DNA of 64,000 nt from Streptomyces filipinensis (GCF_014649495.1 NZ_BMTD01000004.1:124001-188000), one strand, 5' to 3'; positions 30,579-40,044 are shown, counted from the first letter of the stretch. Numbers and translations: made by a program. Notes: generated from the letters alone by a model not told the origin.

Positions 30579-32165
30579 TCACCCCTTGCTGACGGCGGTC
30601 AGGATCTCCGGGAGGCGGGCCGCCGTTCGCGGAGCGGCCAGGCGCAGGCCCACCAGGGTCAGTCCCGTGCCGTACGCTCCCCCGGCCGGCAGCAGCAGCC
30701 ACCCCCACCCCGTCCCGTCCGCGCTCACGTGGAGCCAGACGGTGAGGGCGATGACGGGGGAGCAGAGCAGGGCCGCTGCGATCATGCCGCCGAAGATGGA
30801 GATCCAGGCGAGGCCGGCCTGGCCCGGGGCGACGTTCCTGTGGCCCTCCTGGGGGATGGAGTAGGGGAAGCGGGCCGACGTCCAGGCGCCGGTCGCGAGC
30901 ATCGCCCCGAGCAGTGCCAAGGACAGCCCCAGGACCTCCGGCAGCCGCTCCCAGGTGCCCAGCAGCGCCGTCGTCAGCACCGTCACGAGTGCCGCGTAGG
31001 GCAGGGTGACCAGCAGCAGGGCCAGGGCCCGGCCGCGCAGCTCGGCGTAGGCGTCCCGGGGCGCGGAGATGGTCGAGGCCACCATCCAGAACGCGGAGCC
31101 GTCCTGCCCGAACTGGTTGTACATCTGGATGCCGAGCATCCCGGCCGCGAAGCACGCGAAGTACACCGACCCGGTGCCCTGTACCGCGTTGAACACCGGC
31201 ACGATCAGCCCGATCGCCAGCGCGGCGACCCAGGCGGCCTTGGTCTTCGGGTCCCGCCAGATGTAGCGCAGGCTCCGTTCCATGACCGTGCCCGTGCGGC
31301 CTCGCGGCAGCAGCCGGCCGGGGCCGGCGGCCGGGCGGCTGCGGCTTCCCGTGCCGGCCGGCGGCAGTGTGGAGGCGTCGGGCGCGGTCATCAGCCGGGT
31401 GAGGCTCCGCGCCCAGAGGGTGATCAGTGCCGCCAGCCCGGCGCCGGTCACGGCGAGCTGGGCGGCGGCGACGCCGTACGACCCCTCGCTCGCCGTGCCT
31501 ACCGCAGCCACCGCCGACGCCGGCGGCACCCAGGCCAGCACGTCCGCGACCGGCTGCAGGGGTCGCAGGCCGGCCGAACCCAGCCGCTGCGCGCCGAAGT
31601 TGACCAGCTGTGCCCCGACGGCGATCACCAGCCCGCTCAGGACGGCCAGGTCGCGGCCCTTCCTGCTGCTCAGCAGCCGTACGTTGGCGGTGGCGACGGC
31701 CCGGGCCAGCGCCACGCAGACCAGCAGGGAGGGGACGACGACGGCGACGGCGCACAGGTACCCGGCGGGGCCGTGCGCCAGGGACAGTGCGCAGCCCGCG
31801 AGGACCAGCAGGGTGAACAGCGGGCCGGTGCCGACCAGGGAGGCCGCGAGCAGCGCCCGGACCAGCGGCCGGGGGCGCAGCGGAAGCATCACCAGCCGGG
31901 TCGGGTCCAGCGTCTCGTCGCCGGTCGGGAAGAACAGCGGCAGCACCGCCCAGCCCAGCGCCAGCAGGGCGGTCCCCGGTACGGCGACGGCCTCGGCGTG
32001 CGGATGCCCGTGCAGCGCGAGCAGTCCGAGCAGTTGCAGCAGGGCGAACAGGACCGTGACGACCGCCGAGGCGACGAACGCGGCCCGCCGGCCCCCGGAC
32101 TGCCGTAGTCCGTTCCGCAGCAGGGACAGTTTCAGCCGCACGAGGGCGGCGGTGAGGTTCGTCAT
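30579..32165 (-). CDS. ABC-2-type transporter membrane protein
   Basis: 528-residue integral membrane protein with about 12 hydrophobic segments in two halves, separated by a polar Pro/Arg/Ser-rich region near residues 280-320, after which comes RSLRYIWRDPKTKAAWVAAL. It is the permease partner of the ATPase upstream: its ATG at 32165 overlaps that gene's stop (ATGA). No binding protein accompanies the pair, so it is probably an exporter. The substrate is unknown. Convergent with the alpha/beta hydrolase. Confidence 0.85.
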   Translation of the reverse strand: MTNLTAALVRLKLSLLRNGLRQSGGRRAAFVASAVVTVLFALLQLLGLLALHGHPHAEAVAVPGTALLALGWAVLPLFFPTGDETLDPTRLVMLPLRPRPLVRALLAASLVGTGPLFTLLVLAGCALSLAHGPAGYLCAVAVVVPSLLVCVALARAVATANVRLLSSRKGRDLAVLSGLVIAVGAQLVNFGAQRLGSAGLRPLQPVADVLAWVPPASAVAAVGTASEGSYGVAAAQLAVTGAGLAALITLWARSLTRLMTAPDASTLPPAGTGSRSRPAAGPGRLLPRGRTGTVMERSLRYIWRDPKTKAAWVAALAIGLIVPVFNAVQGTGSVYFACFAAGMLGIQMYNQFGQDGSAFWMVASTISAPRDAYAELRGRALALLLVTLPYAALVTVLTTALLGTWERLPEVLGLSLALLGAMLATGAWTSARFPYSIPQEGHRNVAPGQAGLAWISIFGGMIAAALLCSPVIALTVWLHVSADGTGWGWLLLPAGGAYGTGLTLVGLRLAAPRTAARLPEILTAVSKG

Positions 32166-32938
32166 CGGGCCGCCCCGCCGCCCAGCCAGTCCAGGTCGGA
32201 CCCGGTGTCCCGGCCGCTCGCCCCGACCAGCTCCAGGAACGCCCCCTGGAGGGTCGGATGCGCGCCGCGGACCTCGGCCAGCGGGCCGGTGGCGCGGATC
32301 CGCCCGGCCGCCATCACCGCGACCCAGTCGCACAGCGACTCGACCAGCTCCATGACGTGGGAGGAGAAGACGACGGTGGCGCCGGAGGCCGTGTACCGCT
32401 CCAGGACGCCCCGGATGATCTGCGCGGACACCGGGTCGACGCCCTCGAAGGGCTCGTCGAGGAAGAGGACGTCGGGGTTGTGCAGCAGGGCGGCGGCGAG
32501 TCCGATCTTCTTGCGCATGCCGGTCGAGTAGTCGACGACGAGCTTGTGCTGGGCGCCGGCCAGGTCGAGGACGTCCAGCAGCTGGGTGGCCCGTTTGTCG
32601 ACCTCGGCTCCCGGCAGCCCGCGCAGCCGCCCCGCGTACCCGAGCAACTCCCGCCCCGACAGCCGCTCGAACAGCCTGAGCCCCTCCGGCAGCACCCCGA
32701 TCCGTGCCTTGACGGCCACCGGGTCCCGCCACACGTCGTGCCCGACGACCTCCACGGTCCCGTCATCGGGCCGCAGCAGCCCGGTCACCATGGAGAGGGT
32801 GGTGGTCTTCCCGGCCCCGTTCGGCCCGACCAGCCCTATGAACTTCCCGGCGGGCAGGGCGAGATCGATGCCGCCGACGGCGACCTGCTGCCCGAACCGC
32901 TTCCAGAGCCCCCGCACCCGCACTGCCACATCCGTCAT
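32162..32938 (-). CDS. ABC transporter ATP-binding protein
   Basis: 258-residue ATPase of a type-2 exporter: Walker A GPNGAGKTTT (about residue 38), Q-loop LPEGLRLF, signature YSTGMRKKIGLAAALLHNP (the degenerate STGM form typical of drug/antibiotic or gliding exporters), Walker B VLFLDEPFEGVDP and H-loop SSHVMELVE. It couples ATP hydrolysis to the downstream permease, with which it shares an overlapping stop/start. The first gene of this two-gene operon. Confidence 0.92.
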   Translation of the reverse strand: MTDVAVRVRGLWKRFGQQVAVGGIDLALPAGKFIGLVGPNGAGKTTTLSMVTGLLRPDDGTVEVVGHDVWRDPVAVKARIGVLPEGLRLFERLSGRELLGYAGRLRGLPGAEVDKRATQLLDVLDLAGAQHKLVVDYSTGMRKKIGLAAALLHNPDVLFLDEPFEGVDPVSAQIIRGVLERYTASGATVVFSSHVMELVESLCDWVAVMAAGRIRATGPLAEVRGAHPTLQGAFLELVGASGRDTGSDLDWLGGGAAR

Positions 32939-32990
32939 GCATGAAGGCTACGGCGCGGGCAGCGGGACCGGATCCACGCGGCGGAGACGG

Positions 32991-33656
32991 CTACCGGTCC
33001 CGGCCGCACGCGTAAGCGAGCGGCGAGATCAACTCCTCCGCGTCCGGCAGCCACCGGTTCGCCGGCGTGGGCCGGCAGGCCCACTGCACAGCTCCCCGGG
33101 ACCCGAACCGGGTGGGGGGAGCGGCCACATACGATCCTTCGCCCAGGGCGACCAGATCCAGGGACGAGAGCGTCCACCCCAACTTCCGTACCCGCTCGGG
33201 GACTTTTGCGGACGCCCCCGGCAGGACGAAGAAGTTCATCCGCCGGTCCGGGCTGAGCGTGACCGGGCCCAGGGTCAACTCCATCCGCTCCATCCGGGCG
33301 AGGGCCAGGAATCCCGCGCTCTCCGGGACGGACAGCGCGTCGAACGTCCGCCCCGTCGGCAGCAGGATCGACGCCGTCGGCTGCTTCTGCCACATCCGGC
33401 GGGCGACCGTCGCGCTGCCGGTCGCCTGTGTGGCCCAGTCGGGGCGCGCGGGGTGCGCACCCGGCGCAGGGCAGGAAGCGTCGCCGCACGAGCAGCGCTG
33501 CTGGCCGGCGACCGCTTCCAGACAGGTGCCCGGGAACACGTCCCAGTGGCGTTCCTCGGCGTAGCGTACGGCGGTCTCCAGCAGCGATTCCCTGCGTTGC
33601 TGCGGAATCTGACCGGCAATCTGAGTGTTTCGGGCGCCCGCGATCGTCTCTTCCAC
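32991..33656 (-). CDS. Degenerate prim-pol (bifunctional DNA primase/polymerase) domain protein
   Basis: 221-residue stand-alone protein of the Streptomyces prim-pol-like family. The N-terminal block ESLLETAVRYAEERHWDVFPGTCLEAV and a likely zinc motif (CSCGDASCPAPGAHP) are clear, as is the core ILLPTGRTFDALSVPESAG that corresponds to the catalytic acidic motif in active prim-pols. Only one Asp remains there, so polymerase activity is doubtful. No helicase or replication domain. GTG 33656 (VEETIAGARN) matches the family start. Divergent from an NsdA-like regulator. Function unknown. Confidence 0.8.
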   Translation of the reverse strand: MEETIAGARNTQIAGQIPQQRRESLLETAVRYAEERHWDVFPGTCLEAVAGQQRCSCGDASCPAPGAHPARPDWATQATGSATVARRMWQKQPTASILLPTGRTFDALSVPESAGFLALARMERMELTLGPVTLSPDRRMNFFVLPGASAKVPERVRKLGWTLSSLDLVALGEGSYVAAPPTRFGSRGAVQWACRPTPANRWLPDAEELISPLAYACGRDR

Positions 33657-33919
33657 GTCCCTCTCAACTCCCGCGTCCACCTGGAGTTACGGCTGCGGTG
33701 CGCGCGGGGGCGGAGCATCGGTTCCGCAGTCGGGGCGCATGGGTGCACGGGCGGGGGCGCGCGGGAGGAGGCACGGCGTGAGCTGGGTAGCCAGGGAGGG
33801 GGTTGGCAGCCGTCGTTACCCCGGCAAACGGCACATGTCGCGCATTGACGGTATGTCAGCTGGGCAGTGATCTTTCCGGAACGGTCACGTCCAGGGGATC
33901 GCAACGCAGGGGGTAGCAC

Positions 33920-35305
33920 ATGGCCGCAAGGCCTCTCGTGGCGAGGCAGCCGAACGAACGGCTGCAGGCACTCATCCAGGAAGCGGGGTGCTCGAACGCC
34001 GGGCTGGCCCGGCGGGTCAACATGTGCGGCGCCGAGCACGGCCTCGACCTGCGCTACGACAAGACGTCCGTGGCCCGCTGGCTGCGGGGCCAGCAGCCCC
34101 GGGGCCGGGCCCCGGCGATCATCGCGGAGGCGCTCGGGCGCAAGCTCGGCCGTACGGTCACGATCGACGAGATCGGCATGGCCAACGGCAAGAACCTGGC
34201 CTCGGGCGTCGGTCTCCAGTTCTCGCCGACGGTACTGGGGGCCATCGAGCAGGTCTGCGAGCTGTGGCGCAGCGACGTGGGCCGGCGGGACTTCCTGTCC
34301 GGCTCCTCCGTCGCCGCCTCCGCGCTGGTCGAGCCCAGCCGCGACTGGCTGATCTCGGCGCCGGACGCCCAGGTGAGCCGGCAGGCCGGGCCGCGCGTGG
34401 GGCAGGCCGACGTGGCGGCCGTACGGTCCATGACGCAGGCGCTGACCGATCTCGACCACCAGTACGGCAGCGGGCACGTCCGCCCGGTCGTCGTGCACTA
34501 CCTCAACAGCGTCGTGTCCGGGCTGCTCGCGGGCTCGTACCGGGAGACGGTCGGGCGGGAACTCTTCGCGGCCGTGTCCCGGCTGACCGAGCTGGCGGGC
34601 TACATGGCGGTGGACACCGGGCAACCGGGGCTGGCCCAGCGGTACTACATCCAGTCGCTGCGGCTGGCGCAGGCCGCCGGGGACCGCGGGTACGGCGGTT
34701 ACGTCCTGGCCGCGTCCATGAGCCACCTCGCCGCGCAGCTCGGGAACCCGCGTGAGATCTCCCAGCTGGCGCGGGCCGCGCAGGAGGGGACGCGGGGGCA
34801 GGTGACCCCGCGTGTGGAGGCGATGTTCCACGCGGCCGAGGCGCGCGGGCACGCCCTGCTCGGCGACACCCGCGCGGCGCAGGCGTCCATCGGGCGGGCG
34901 GTGACGGCGATGGAGCAGGCCGACGGCTCCCGCGACGACGACCCGGTGTGGATCCGGCACTTCGACGAGGCGTATCTCGCCGACGAGCTGGCGCACTGTC
35001 ACCGCGACCTCGGGCAGGCCGAGCAGGCGGCCCGGTACGCCGAGCAGTCGCTGGCCGGGCATCCGGAGACCAGGGCCCGCAGGCGCGCCATCGGCTATGT
35101 GCTGCTGGCCACGGCCCAGGTGCAGCAGCGGGAGATCGAACAGGCCTGCAGCACGGGCGTGAAGGCGGTGGAGCTGCTGGAGTCGCTGCGCTCCAACCGG
35201 GGAGCGGAGTACCTGGAGGATCTGCAGCAGCGCCTGGAGCCCTTCCGGGAGGAGGCGGTGGTACGGGAGTTCGGGGCGCGCCTCGATCTCCAGCAGGCGG
35301 CGTGA
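33920..35305 (+). CDS. NsdA/NsdB-like regulator with TPR-like repeats
   Basis: 461-residue regulator. The N-terminus (residues 10-85) has an XRE-like helix-turn-helix shape (LQALIQEAGCSNAGLARRVNMCG, KTSVARWLRGQQPRGRAPAIIAEALGRKLG). It is followed by the RRDFLSGSSVAASALVEPSRDWL block typical of the NsdA/NsdB group, negative regulators of differentiation and antibiotic production in S. coelicolor. The rest is TPR-like helical pairs (TELAGYMAVDTGQPGLAQRYYIQSLRLAQAAGD, AEQAARYAEQSLAGHPETRARR). AGGGGGTAGCAC precedes the ATG. The exact paralogue cannot be told without alignment. Confidence 0.83.
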   Translation: MAARPLVARQPNERLQALIQEAGCSNAGLARRVNMCGAEHGLDLRYDKTSVARWLRGQQPRGRAPAIIAEALGRKLGRTVTIDEIGMANGKNLASGVGLQFSPTVLGAIEQVCELWRSDVGRRDFLSGSSVAASALVEPSRDWLISAPDAQVSRQAGPRVGQADVAAVRSMTQALTDLDHQYGSGHVRPVVVHYLNSVVSGLLAGSYRETVGRELFAAVSRLTELAGYMAVDTGQPGLAQRYYIQSLRLAQAAGDRGYGGYVLAASMSHLAAQLGNPREISQLARAAQEGTRGQVTPRVEAMFHAAEARGHALLGDTRAAQASIGRAVTAMEQADGSRDDDPVWIRHFDEAYLADELAHCHRDLGQAEQAARYAEQSLAGHPETRARRRAIGYVLLATAQVQQREIEQACSTGVKAVELLESLRSNRGAEYLEDLQQRLEPFREEAVVREFGARLDLQQAA

Positions 35306-35367
35306 ACACCGGTCCCGCGGTCGCGTGAACGCATGGCGAACGGCACCCGTCGGCAGGGAGGGGCGCC

Positions 35368-35386
35368 CTGTACGTGCCATGTACAG
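35368..35386. promoter_or_regulatory. Inverted repeat upstream of the TQYIPP-repeat gene
   Basis: CTGTAC-GTGCCAT-GTACAG, a 6-7-6 inverted repeat about 130 nt from the next start. Possible operator. No family recognised. Confidence 0.3.
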
Positions 35387-35516
35387 CGCTCCGCGGGACG
35401 GCTGTGTTACCGGTGTCACAGGGAAGAAGATCGCGCCCTGAGCTGCGTGGCACCCGGCTCGGGGGACCCGGTAGCGTGAGCCCGATTCACAAGGTCCCCC
35501 ATTAGTAGGAGTCCCG

Positions 35517-37151
35517 GTGACGCAGAGTGGACGGGGCGAGGAGCCCTCGGCGCGGCCCGCGCACGAAGGCATCGTGCTGCCCTCCGACGGAGGCGAGCCC
35601 TTGCTGCCCGGCATGACCGGCCCGCCCGCCCCCGCCGCGCCGGCCGGCGGTCAGGCCTGGGGCGGTTCCTGGGGGCCCGGGCAGCAGGCGCCCCAGCAGG
35701 ACCAGGCCTGGCCCCCGGCGGCGGCCCAGCAGTGGCACACCCCCGATGCCCCGCACCAGCAGCTCCCCGCCGCGAACCCCGGCCCGCTGCCCCCGGAGGG
35801 CGCACCGGCTCCGGCGTACGCCGGCCAGCCGTCGTACGACCACCAGGGTGGCTACGGCGCCGGCCCGCAGCCCGGTCACGGCACCCCCGATCCGTACCAG
35901 CAGCCGCGGCACCCGCAGCCGCAGGCGGGCGCCGCGCCGCTTCCGCCGGCCGTGCCGGACGCCTACCCGGCGGCCGCCGCCCCGCTGCCCCCGACGGCCG
36001 ACGGTGCCACGCAGTACATACCGCCGGTCCCGGCCGCACCCGCCGACGAGGGCGCGACGCAGTACATCCCGCCCGTGCAGGCGGCCGGCGCCGAGGGCGC
36101 CACCCAGTACCTGCCGCCGGTGCCGGCGGCGGCGGACGACGGCGCGACCCAGTACATCCCGCCGGTGGCACCCGGCGCGCTGCCGCCCGAGTCGGGCGCC
36201 GAGGAGACGCGGTACCTCGGCCAGGTGCCCCGGCAGCAGACGCCGCCCGCGCCGTCCGACGCGGAGGCCACCCAGTACATCCCGCCGTACGCCGCGCAGG
36301 CGCAGGGCGCGGACCGGCAGCCGCCCTCCGAGTTCGACAACCTCTTCCGCGGCGGCCCGGCGGGCGGCGACGGCCCGGCCGGCTCCACCCAGCAGATGCC
36401 GCGCGTCCAGCAGCCGGACGCCTACCCGGGTCCGGCGCAGGCGTCGTACAGCCCGCAGCAGCCCTCCTACGGCGCGAACCAGCCGTCGTACGACCCCGGG
36501 CACGACGACGACCGGCCCCGCGGCCGGTCGCGGGTGCCGATGATCGCCGCCATCGGTGTCGGCCTCGTCGTCGTCGGCGTGGGGGCCGGCGTGCTGCTCA
36601 GCGGCGGGGGCGACAAGAGCCAGGGCACCGACGGCAAGACGGTCGCGGCCACCTCCCCGGCTCCCGGCCAGGGCTCCTCCGCGCCCGCCGCCGACCCGGC
36701 CCGGCAGCAGGCGGTCGCGCTGGACAAGCTGCTCGCCGACAGCGGCAGCAGCCGCGCCTCGGTGATCAACGCGGTGGGCGACGTCAGGCGCTGCGACAAC
36801 CTCGACCAGGCCGCCACCGACCTGCGCGACGCGGCCAAGCAGCGCAACGGACTGGTCACCCGGCTCGGCGGGCTGAGCGTCGACAAGCTGCCGGCCAACG
36901 GTGATCTCACCGCCGCGCTCACCAAGGCCTGGCAGGCGTCCGCCGCGGCCGACGACCACTACGCGGCCTGGGCCGACCAGGCCAAGGGCCGCAAGGTCTG
37001 CCGCAAGGGCCACGCCCGCGTCACGGGCGAGACCCAGGCCGCCAACCGGGAGAGCAACACCGCCAGCGCGCAGAAGGTGAAGGCGGCGGCGCTGTGGAAC
37101 GCGATCGCCCGGAAGTACGGCCTGACCCTGCGCCAGCCCACCCAGCTGTGA
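35517..37151 (+). CDS. Membrane protein with TQYIPP repeats
   Basis: 544-residue protein with a long Pro/Gln/Ala-rich cytoplasmic N-terminus (1-340), one transmembrane helix (about 343-362, PMIAAIGVGLVVVGVGAGVLL) and a 180-residue outer domain with two Cys (VRRCDNLDQA and RKVCRKGH). The N-terminal part contains five copies of (G)ATQY(I/L)PPV at about residues 163-260 plus variants ETRYLGQV and STQQMPRV, spaced 14-17 residues, so a ladder of candidate phospho-Thr docking sites. No enzyme domain. GTG 35517 has GTAGGAGTCCC before it. Function unknown, but a Ser/Thr-kinase or FHA scaffold role is plausible. Confidence 0.75.
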   Translation: MTQSGRGEEPSARPAHEGIVLPSDGGEPLLPGMTGPPAPAAPAGGQAWGGSWGPGQQAPQQDQAWPPAAAQQWHTPDAPHQQLPAANPGPLPPEGAPAPAYAGQPSYDHQGGYGAGPQPGHGTPDPYQQPRHPQPQAGAAPLPPAVPDAYPAAAAPLPPTADGATQYIPPVPAAPADEGATQYIPPVQAAGAEGATQYLPPVPAAADDGATQYIPPVAPGALPPESGAEETRYLGQVPRQQTPPAPSDAEATQYIPPYAAQAQGADRQPPSEFDNLFRGGPAGGDGPAGSTQQMPRVQQPDAYPGPAQASYSPQQPSYGANQPSYDPGHDDDRPRGRSRVPMIAAIGVGLVVVGVGAGVLLSGGGDKSQGTDGKTVAATSPAPGQGSSAPAADPARQQAVALDKLLADSGSSRASVINAVGDVRRCDNLDQAATDLRDAAKQRNGLVTRLGGLSVDKLPANGDLTAALTKAWQASAAADDHYAAWADQAKGRKVCRKGHARVTGETQAANRESNTASAQKVKAAALWNAIARKYGLTLRQPTQL

Positions 37152-37180
37152 CCCGGGCGTGAGGGACGCGCCGGCGGGGG

Positions 37181-38515
37181 TCACACCACGTCGGCGCTCT
37201 CCAGCGTGCGCGTCATGTCGGTGATGCCGTCGAGGCCGCCGAGGCCCCTGCGGGCCGCGACCAGCTTGCCGTCCTGGACCACCTGGAGGGTGACGTCGGC
37301 GTTGACCATCCGCGGGAAGCCGACCGCGGCCAGCTTGCCCTCGTAGGGCCAGTGCAGGGTCGGGGTGAGACCGCCGGTGGAGACGCGCAGGCCGTCGTCG
37401 AGGGTGTGCCGCACGCTGTCGGCGCTCACCTCGCCGGTGCCTATCTTCTCCAGGGCGGCCTTCAGCACGGTGTAGGCGATCCAGGTGGTCTGCACTCCGG
37501 CGTCCGCGGGGTCGATGCGGTTGTCGCCGAAGGCCTCCTCGTTGATCACCTTCTTCATCGGGTCCCACCGGGCGTCGGACGCCGGCGGGTACCAGCCGGT
37601 GATGTACGCCCCCTCGTACGGTCCGGACGCACCGCCGGTGGCGTTGATCACGGTCTGGTCGACGCTGCCGAGCACGGTCCCGAGCCGTACCCCGGGGAAG
37701 GATTCGCGAGCCCGCCGGAAGGAGTCCATGAAGGTGTCGGTGCGGTCGCCGAGCGCGGGCACGACGCAGCCCTTCTTCAGCACGTCCTTGGTGGCGTAGC
37801 GCAGCGCCTGGTCGGCCTGGTCGCCGTACTCGGTGGCGTCCTCGGCGGCCAGGTGGTCGCCCGCCTGAACGTGTCTGCCCGCCTTGAGGCCGGAGTCGAG
37901 CAGGGCGGGCAGTTCGTCGCCGGCGATGCTGTCCGGGCGGATCAGGGCGACGTTGCCGCAGGTGGCGGCGAGAGCCTGGCCGAGACCGGCGAGCAGGGCC
38001 GGCTGGCCGCCGTTGACCGGGTAGGACATCTGGCCGGTGAACTCGTCGTTGGTGACGCCGTAGCCGCCGATGTAGGGGATGCCGGCGCCTTCCAGCGGGG
38101 CGAGGTAGGAGTCGCCGAACTGGCTGTAGGAGCCGACGACCGCGACCACGTTCTCGTCGGCCGCGCGCCGCGCGCACTTGGCGGCGCCCACGCCGTCGTT
38201 GTTGTCGTTGCAGGTCAGGACCTGGAGCTTGCGGCCGTCGAGGCCGCCGTGCGCGTTGATCCACTTGGCGTAGGCGAGGGCCATGGCGGGCATGCCCGGC
38301 TTGTTGGTCGCGTCGGTGTCCTGCGGGGCCCAGGTCATGACCTTGACCGTGTCGTCGTCCCCGGTGCCCCCCGTGACACCGGGGACGACCCCGCACCCGG
38401 CGGTGAGCGACGCACAGAGGGCCACGGCGCCCGCGGACAGCGCGGTGGCTCTGCCGGGGCGGAAGGCCGGGTGGAGGAAGGTACTAGCGGTGCGTCGCCT
38501 GCCGGTCATGCACAC
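37181..38515 (-). CDS. ABC transporter substrate-binding lipoprotein (branched-chain amino acid type)
   Basis: 444-residue lipoprotein that should bind a small ligand outside the cell. A basic start and hydrophobic segment lead to the lipobox LTAGC, so it is exported and lipid-anchored. The body is a type-1 periplasmic binding fold (LivJ/urea-amide type): VKVMTWAPQDTD, LAYAKWINAHGGLDGRKLQVLTCND, VVAVVGSYSQFGDSYLAPLEGAGIPYIGGYG, DAGVQTTWIAYTVLKAALEKIG. No permease or ATPase genes adjoin, so it is an orphan. GTG 38515 is chosen because GAGGGA stands 7 nt upstream, and ATG 38509 is possible. Confidence 0.85.
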   Translation of the reverse strand: MCMTGRRRTASTFLHPAFRPGRATALSAGAVALCASLTAGCGVVPGVTGGTGDDDTVKVMTWAPQDTDATNKPGMPAMALAYAKWINAHGGLDGRKLQVLTCNDNNDGVGAAKCARRAADENVVAVVGSYSQFGDSYLAPLEGAGIPYIGGYGVTNDEFTGQMSYPVNGGQPALLAGLGQALAATCGNVALIRPDSIAGDELPALLDSGLKAGRHVQAGDHLAAEDATEYGDQADQALRYATKDVLKKGCVVPALGDRTDTFMDSFRRARESFPGVRLGTVLGSVDQTVINATGGASGPYEGAYITGWYPPASDARWDPMKKVINEEAFGDNRIDPADAGVQTTWIAYTVLKAALEKIGTGEVSADSVRHTLDDGLRVSTGGLTPTLHWPYEGKLAAVGFPRMVNADVTLQVVQDGKLVAARRGLGGLDGITDMTRTLESADVV

Positions 38516-38626
38516 GCACGATTCCCTCACACCACTAACCGGGGAGTGACCCAGAGTCAACGAAGAGTGACATCGAGGTGAATTACAGGGGGTGGTGAGG
38601 CTGGTGTGACAGGGAACGTACGATCG

Positions 38627-39127
38627 ATGACCGTGCAAGGTTCGGAGAACTCTTCCCGTCGCGGCCGTCGCTCCTTCACCATGGGCGGCATGCCCCTAAG
38701 CGACATGCCATGGTGGCGCTGGCGCAGCAATGTGCGCTCGGCGCTGCACATGCTCTCCGATCCGGTGTTCCAGCGGGACGTCTGGCTGGCGGGCGTGGAC
38801 GGGTACGGCGACGTCACCGACGCCGTGTACCGGCTGGTGGAGGACACCTGGCTGGACAACTGGTCCGCGGAGAAGTACGTCGGCACGATCTTCCGGGACT
38901 CCCAGGAGGCGGCGCTGGTGGACACCGCCGTCCTGCGGGTGCTGCGGATCATGCACCAGGTCGGCCCGGACGCGCCGGTCTCCGCGTACCTCGACCACGA
39001 GGGGTGGCCGGAAGCGGTGCGGGCGGCGCGGGACGCGCACATACGTCTCGCGGCGAGTGACGGCGATGACCCGGACACGCCGCCGAAGAGTCTGGAAGTG
39101 CTGCGGATTCTGACGCGAACCGCGTAG
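38627..39127 (+). CDS. Conserved hypothetical protein (SCO4402 type)
   Basis: 166-residue cytosolic protein. The region from MPWWRWRSNVRSALHMLSDPVFQRDVWLAG to LVEDTWLDNWSAEKYVGTIFRDSQEAALVD is helix-rich and, as I remember, matches a Streptomyces family found next to purU. No catalytic motif is visible. The first 25 residues are polar (TVQGSENSSRRGRRS) and may not be part of the family, so the true start could be Met 34 (MPWWRW). Only 35 nt separate it from purU. Confidence 0.8.
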   Translation: MTVQGSENSSRRGRRSFTMGGMPLSDMPWWRWRSNVRSALHMLSDPVFQRDVWLAGVDGYGDVTDAVYRLVEDTWLDNWSAEKYVGTIFRDSQEAALVDTAVLRVLRIMHQVGPDAPVSAYLDHEGWPEAVRAARDAHIRLAASDGDDPDTPPKSLEVLRILTRTA

Positions 39128-39162
39128 GCGCGGCGGCGACGCGGTGTGCGAACCTGTAGGGC

Positions 39163-40044
39163 ATGAATGAGCAGCCTGCGCCCGCCGCCGCACCGGCCGA
39201 CCAGTACGTCCTCACCCTTTCCTGCCCGGACAAGCAGGGCATCGTGCACGCCGTGTCGAGCTACCTGTTCATGACCGGCTGCAACATCGAGGACAGCCAG
39301 CAGTTCGGCGACCACGACACGGGTCTGTTCTTCATGCGGGTCCACTTCACGGCCGACGCGCCGCTGACGGTGGAGAAGCTGCGGGCGAGCTTCGCGGCGA
39401 TCGGCGACTCCTTCCACATGGACTGGCAGATCAACCGGGCCGACGCGAAGATGCCCATCGTGCTGATGGTCAGCAAGTTCGGGCACTGCCTGAACGACCT
39501 GCTGTTCCGGGCCCGGATCGGTGCGCTTCCGGTGGACATCGTGGGCGTGGTCTCCAATCACACCGATTTCGAAGAGCTGGTGGGCTCGTACAACATCCCC
39601 TTTCACCACCTTCCGGTCACGAAGGAGACGAAGGCGGAGGCCGAGGGGAAGCTGCTGGAGATCGTCCGCGAGCAGGGCGTCGAACTGGTCGTCCTCGCCC
39701 GTTACATGCAGGTCCTCTCGGACGACCTGTGCAAGCAGCTCAGCGGCCGGATCATCAACATCCACCACTCCTTCCTGCCGAGCTTCAAGGGCGCGAAGCC
39801 GTACCACCAGGCGCACGCCAGGGGCGTCAAGCTCATCGGGGCGACCGCGCACTACGTGACCGCCGACCTCGACGAGGGGCCGATCATCGAGCAGGAGGTC
39901 GAGCGGGTGGGGCATGACGTCACGCCGGACCAGCTGGTCGCGATCGGACGGGACGTGGAGTGCCAGGCGCTGGCACGGGCCGTCAAGTGGCACGCGGAGC
40001 GCAGGATCCTGCTCAACGGGCGCCGTACGGTGGTGTTCGCCTAG
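39163..40044 (+). CDS. purU: Formyltetrahydrofolate deformylase
   Basis: PurU hydrolyses 10-formyl-THF to THF and formate, balancing one-carbon pools and feeding formate to purine synthesis. 293 residues: N-terminal ACT domain (about 12-90, VLTLSCPDKQGIVHAVSSYLFMTGCNIEDSQQFGD) and formyltransferase-like catalytic domain (about 95-293) with the triad residues in IINIHHSFLPSFKGAKPYHQAHARGVKLIGATAHYVTADLDEGPIIEQ (Asn, His and Asp). Normal family length. Regulation by methionine/glycine is known for E. coli PurU and is not tested here. Confidence 0.95.
   Translation: MNEQPAPAAAPADQYVLTLSCPDKQGIVHAVSSYLFMTGCNIEDSQQFGDHDTGLFFMRVHFTADAPLTVEKLRASFAAIGDSFHMDWQINRADAKMPIVLMVSKFGHCLNDLLFRARIGALPVDIVGVVSNHTDFEELVGSYNIPFHHLPVTKETKAEAEGKLLEIVREQGVELVVLARYMQVLSDDLCKQLSGRIINIHHSFLPSFKGAKPYHQAHARGVKLIGATAHYVTADLDEGPIIEQEVERVGHDVTPDQLVAIGRDVECQALARAVKWHAERRILLNGRRTVVFA

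Noticed and set aside
33275..35614. 779-codon minus-strand ORF opposite the NsdA-like gene
   Set aside because: Antisense shadow without any family features.
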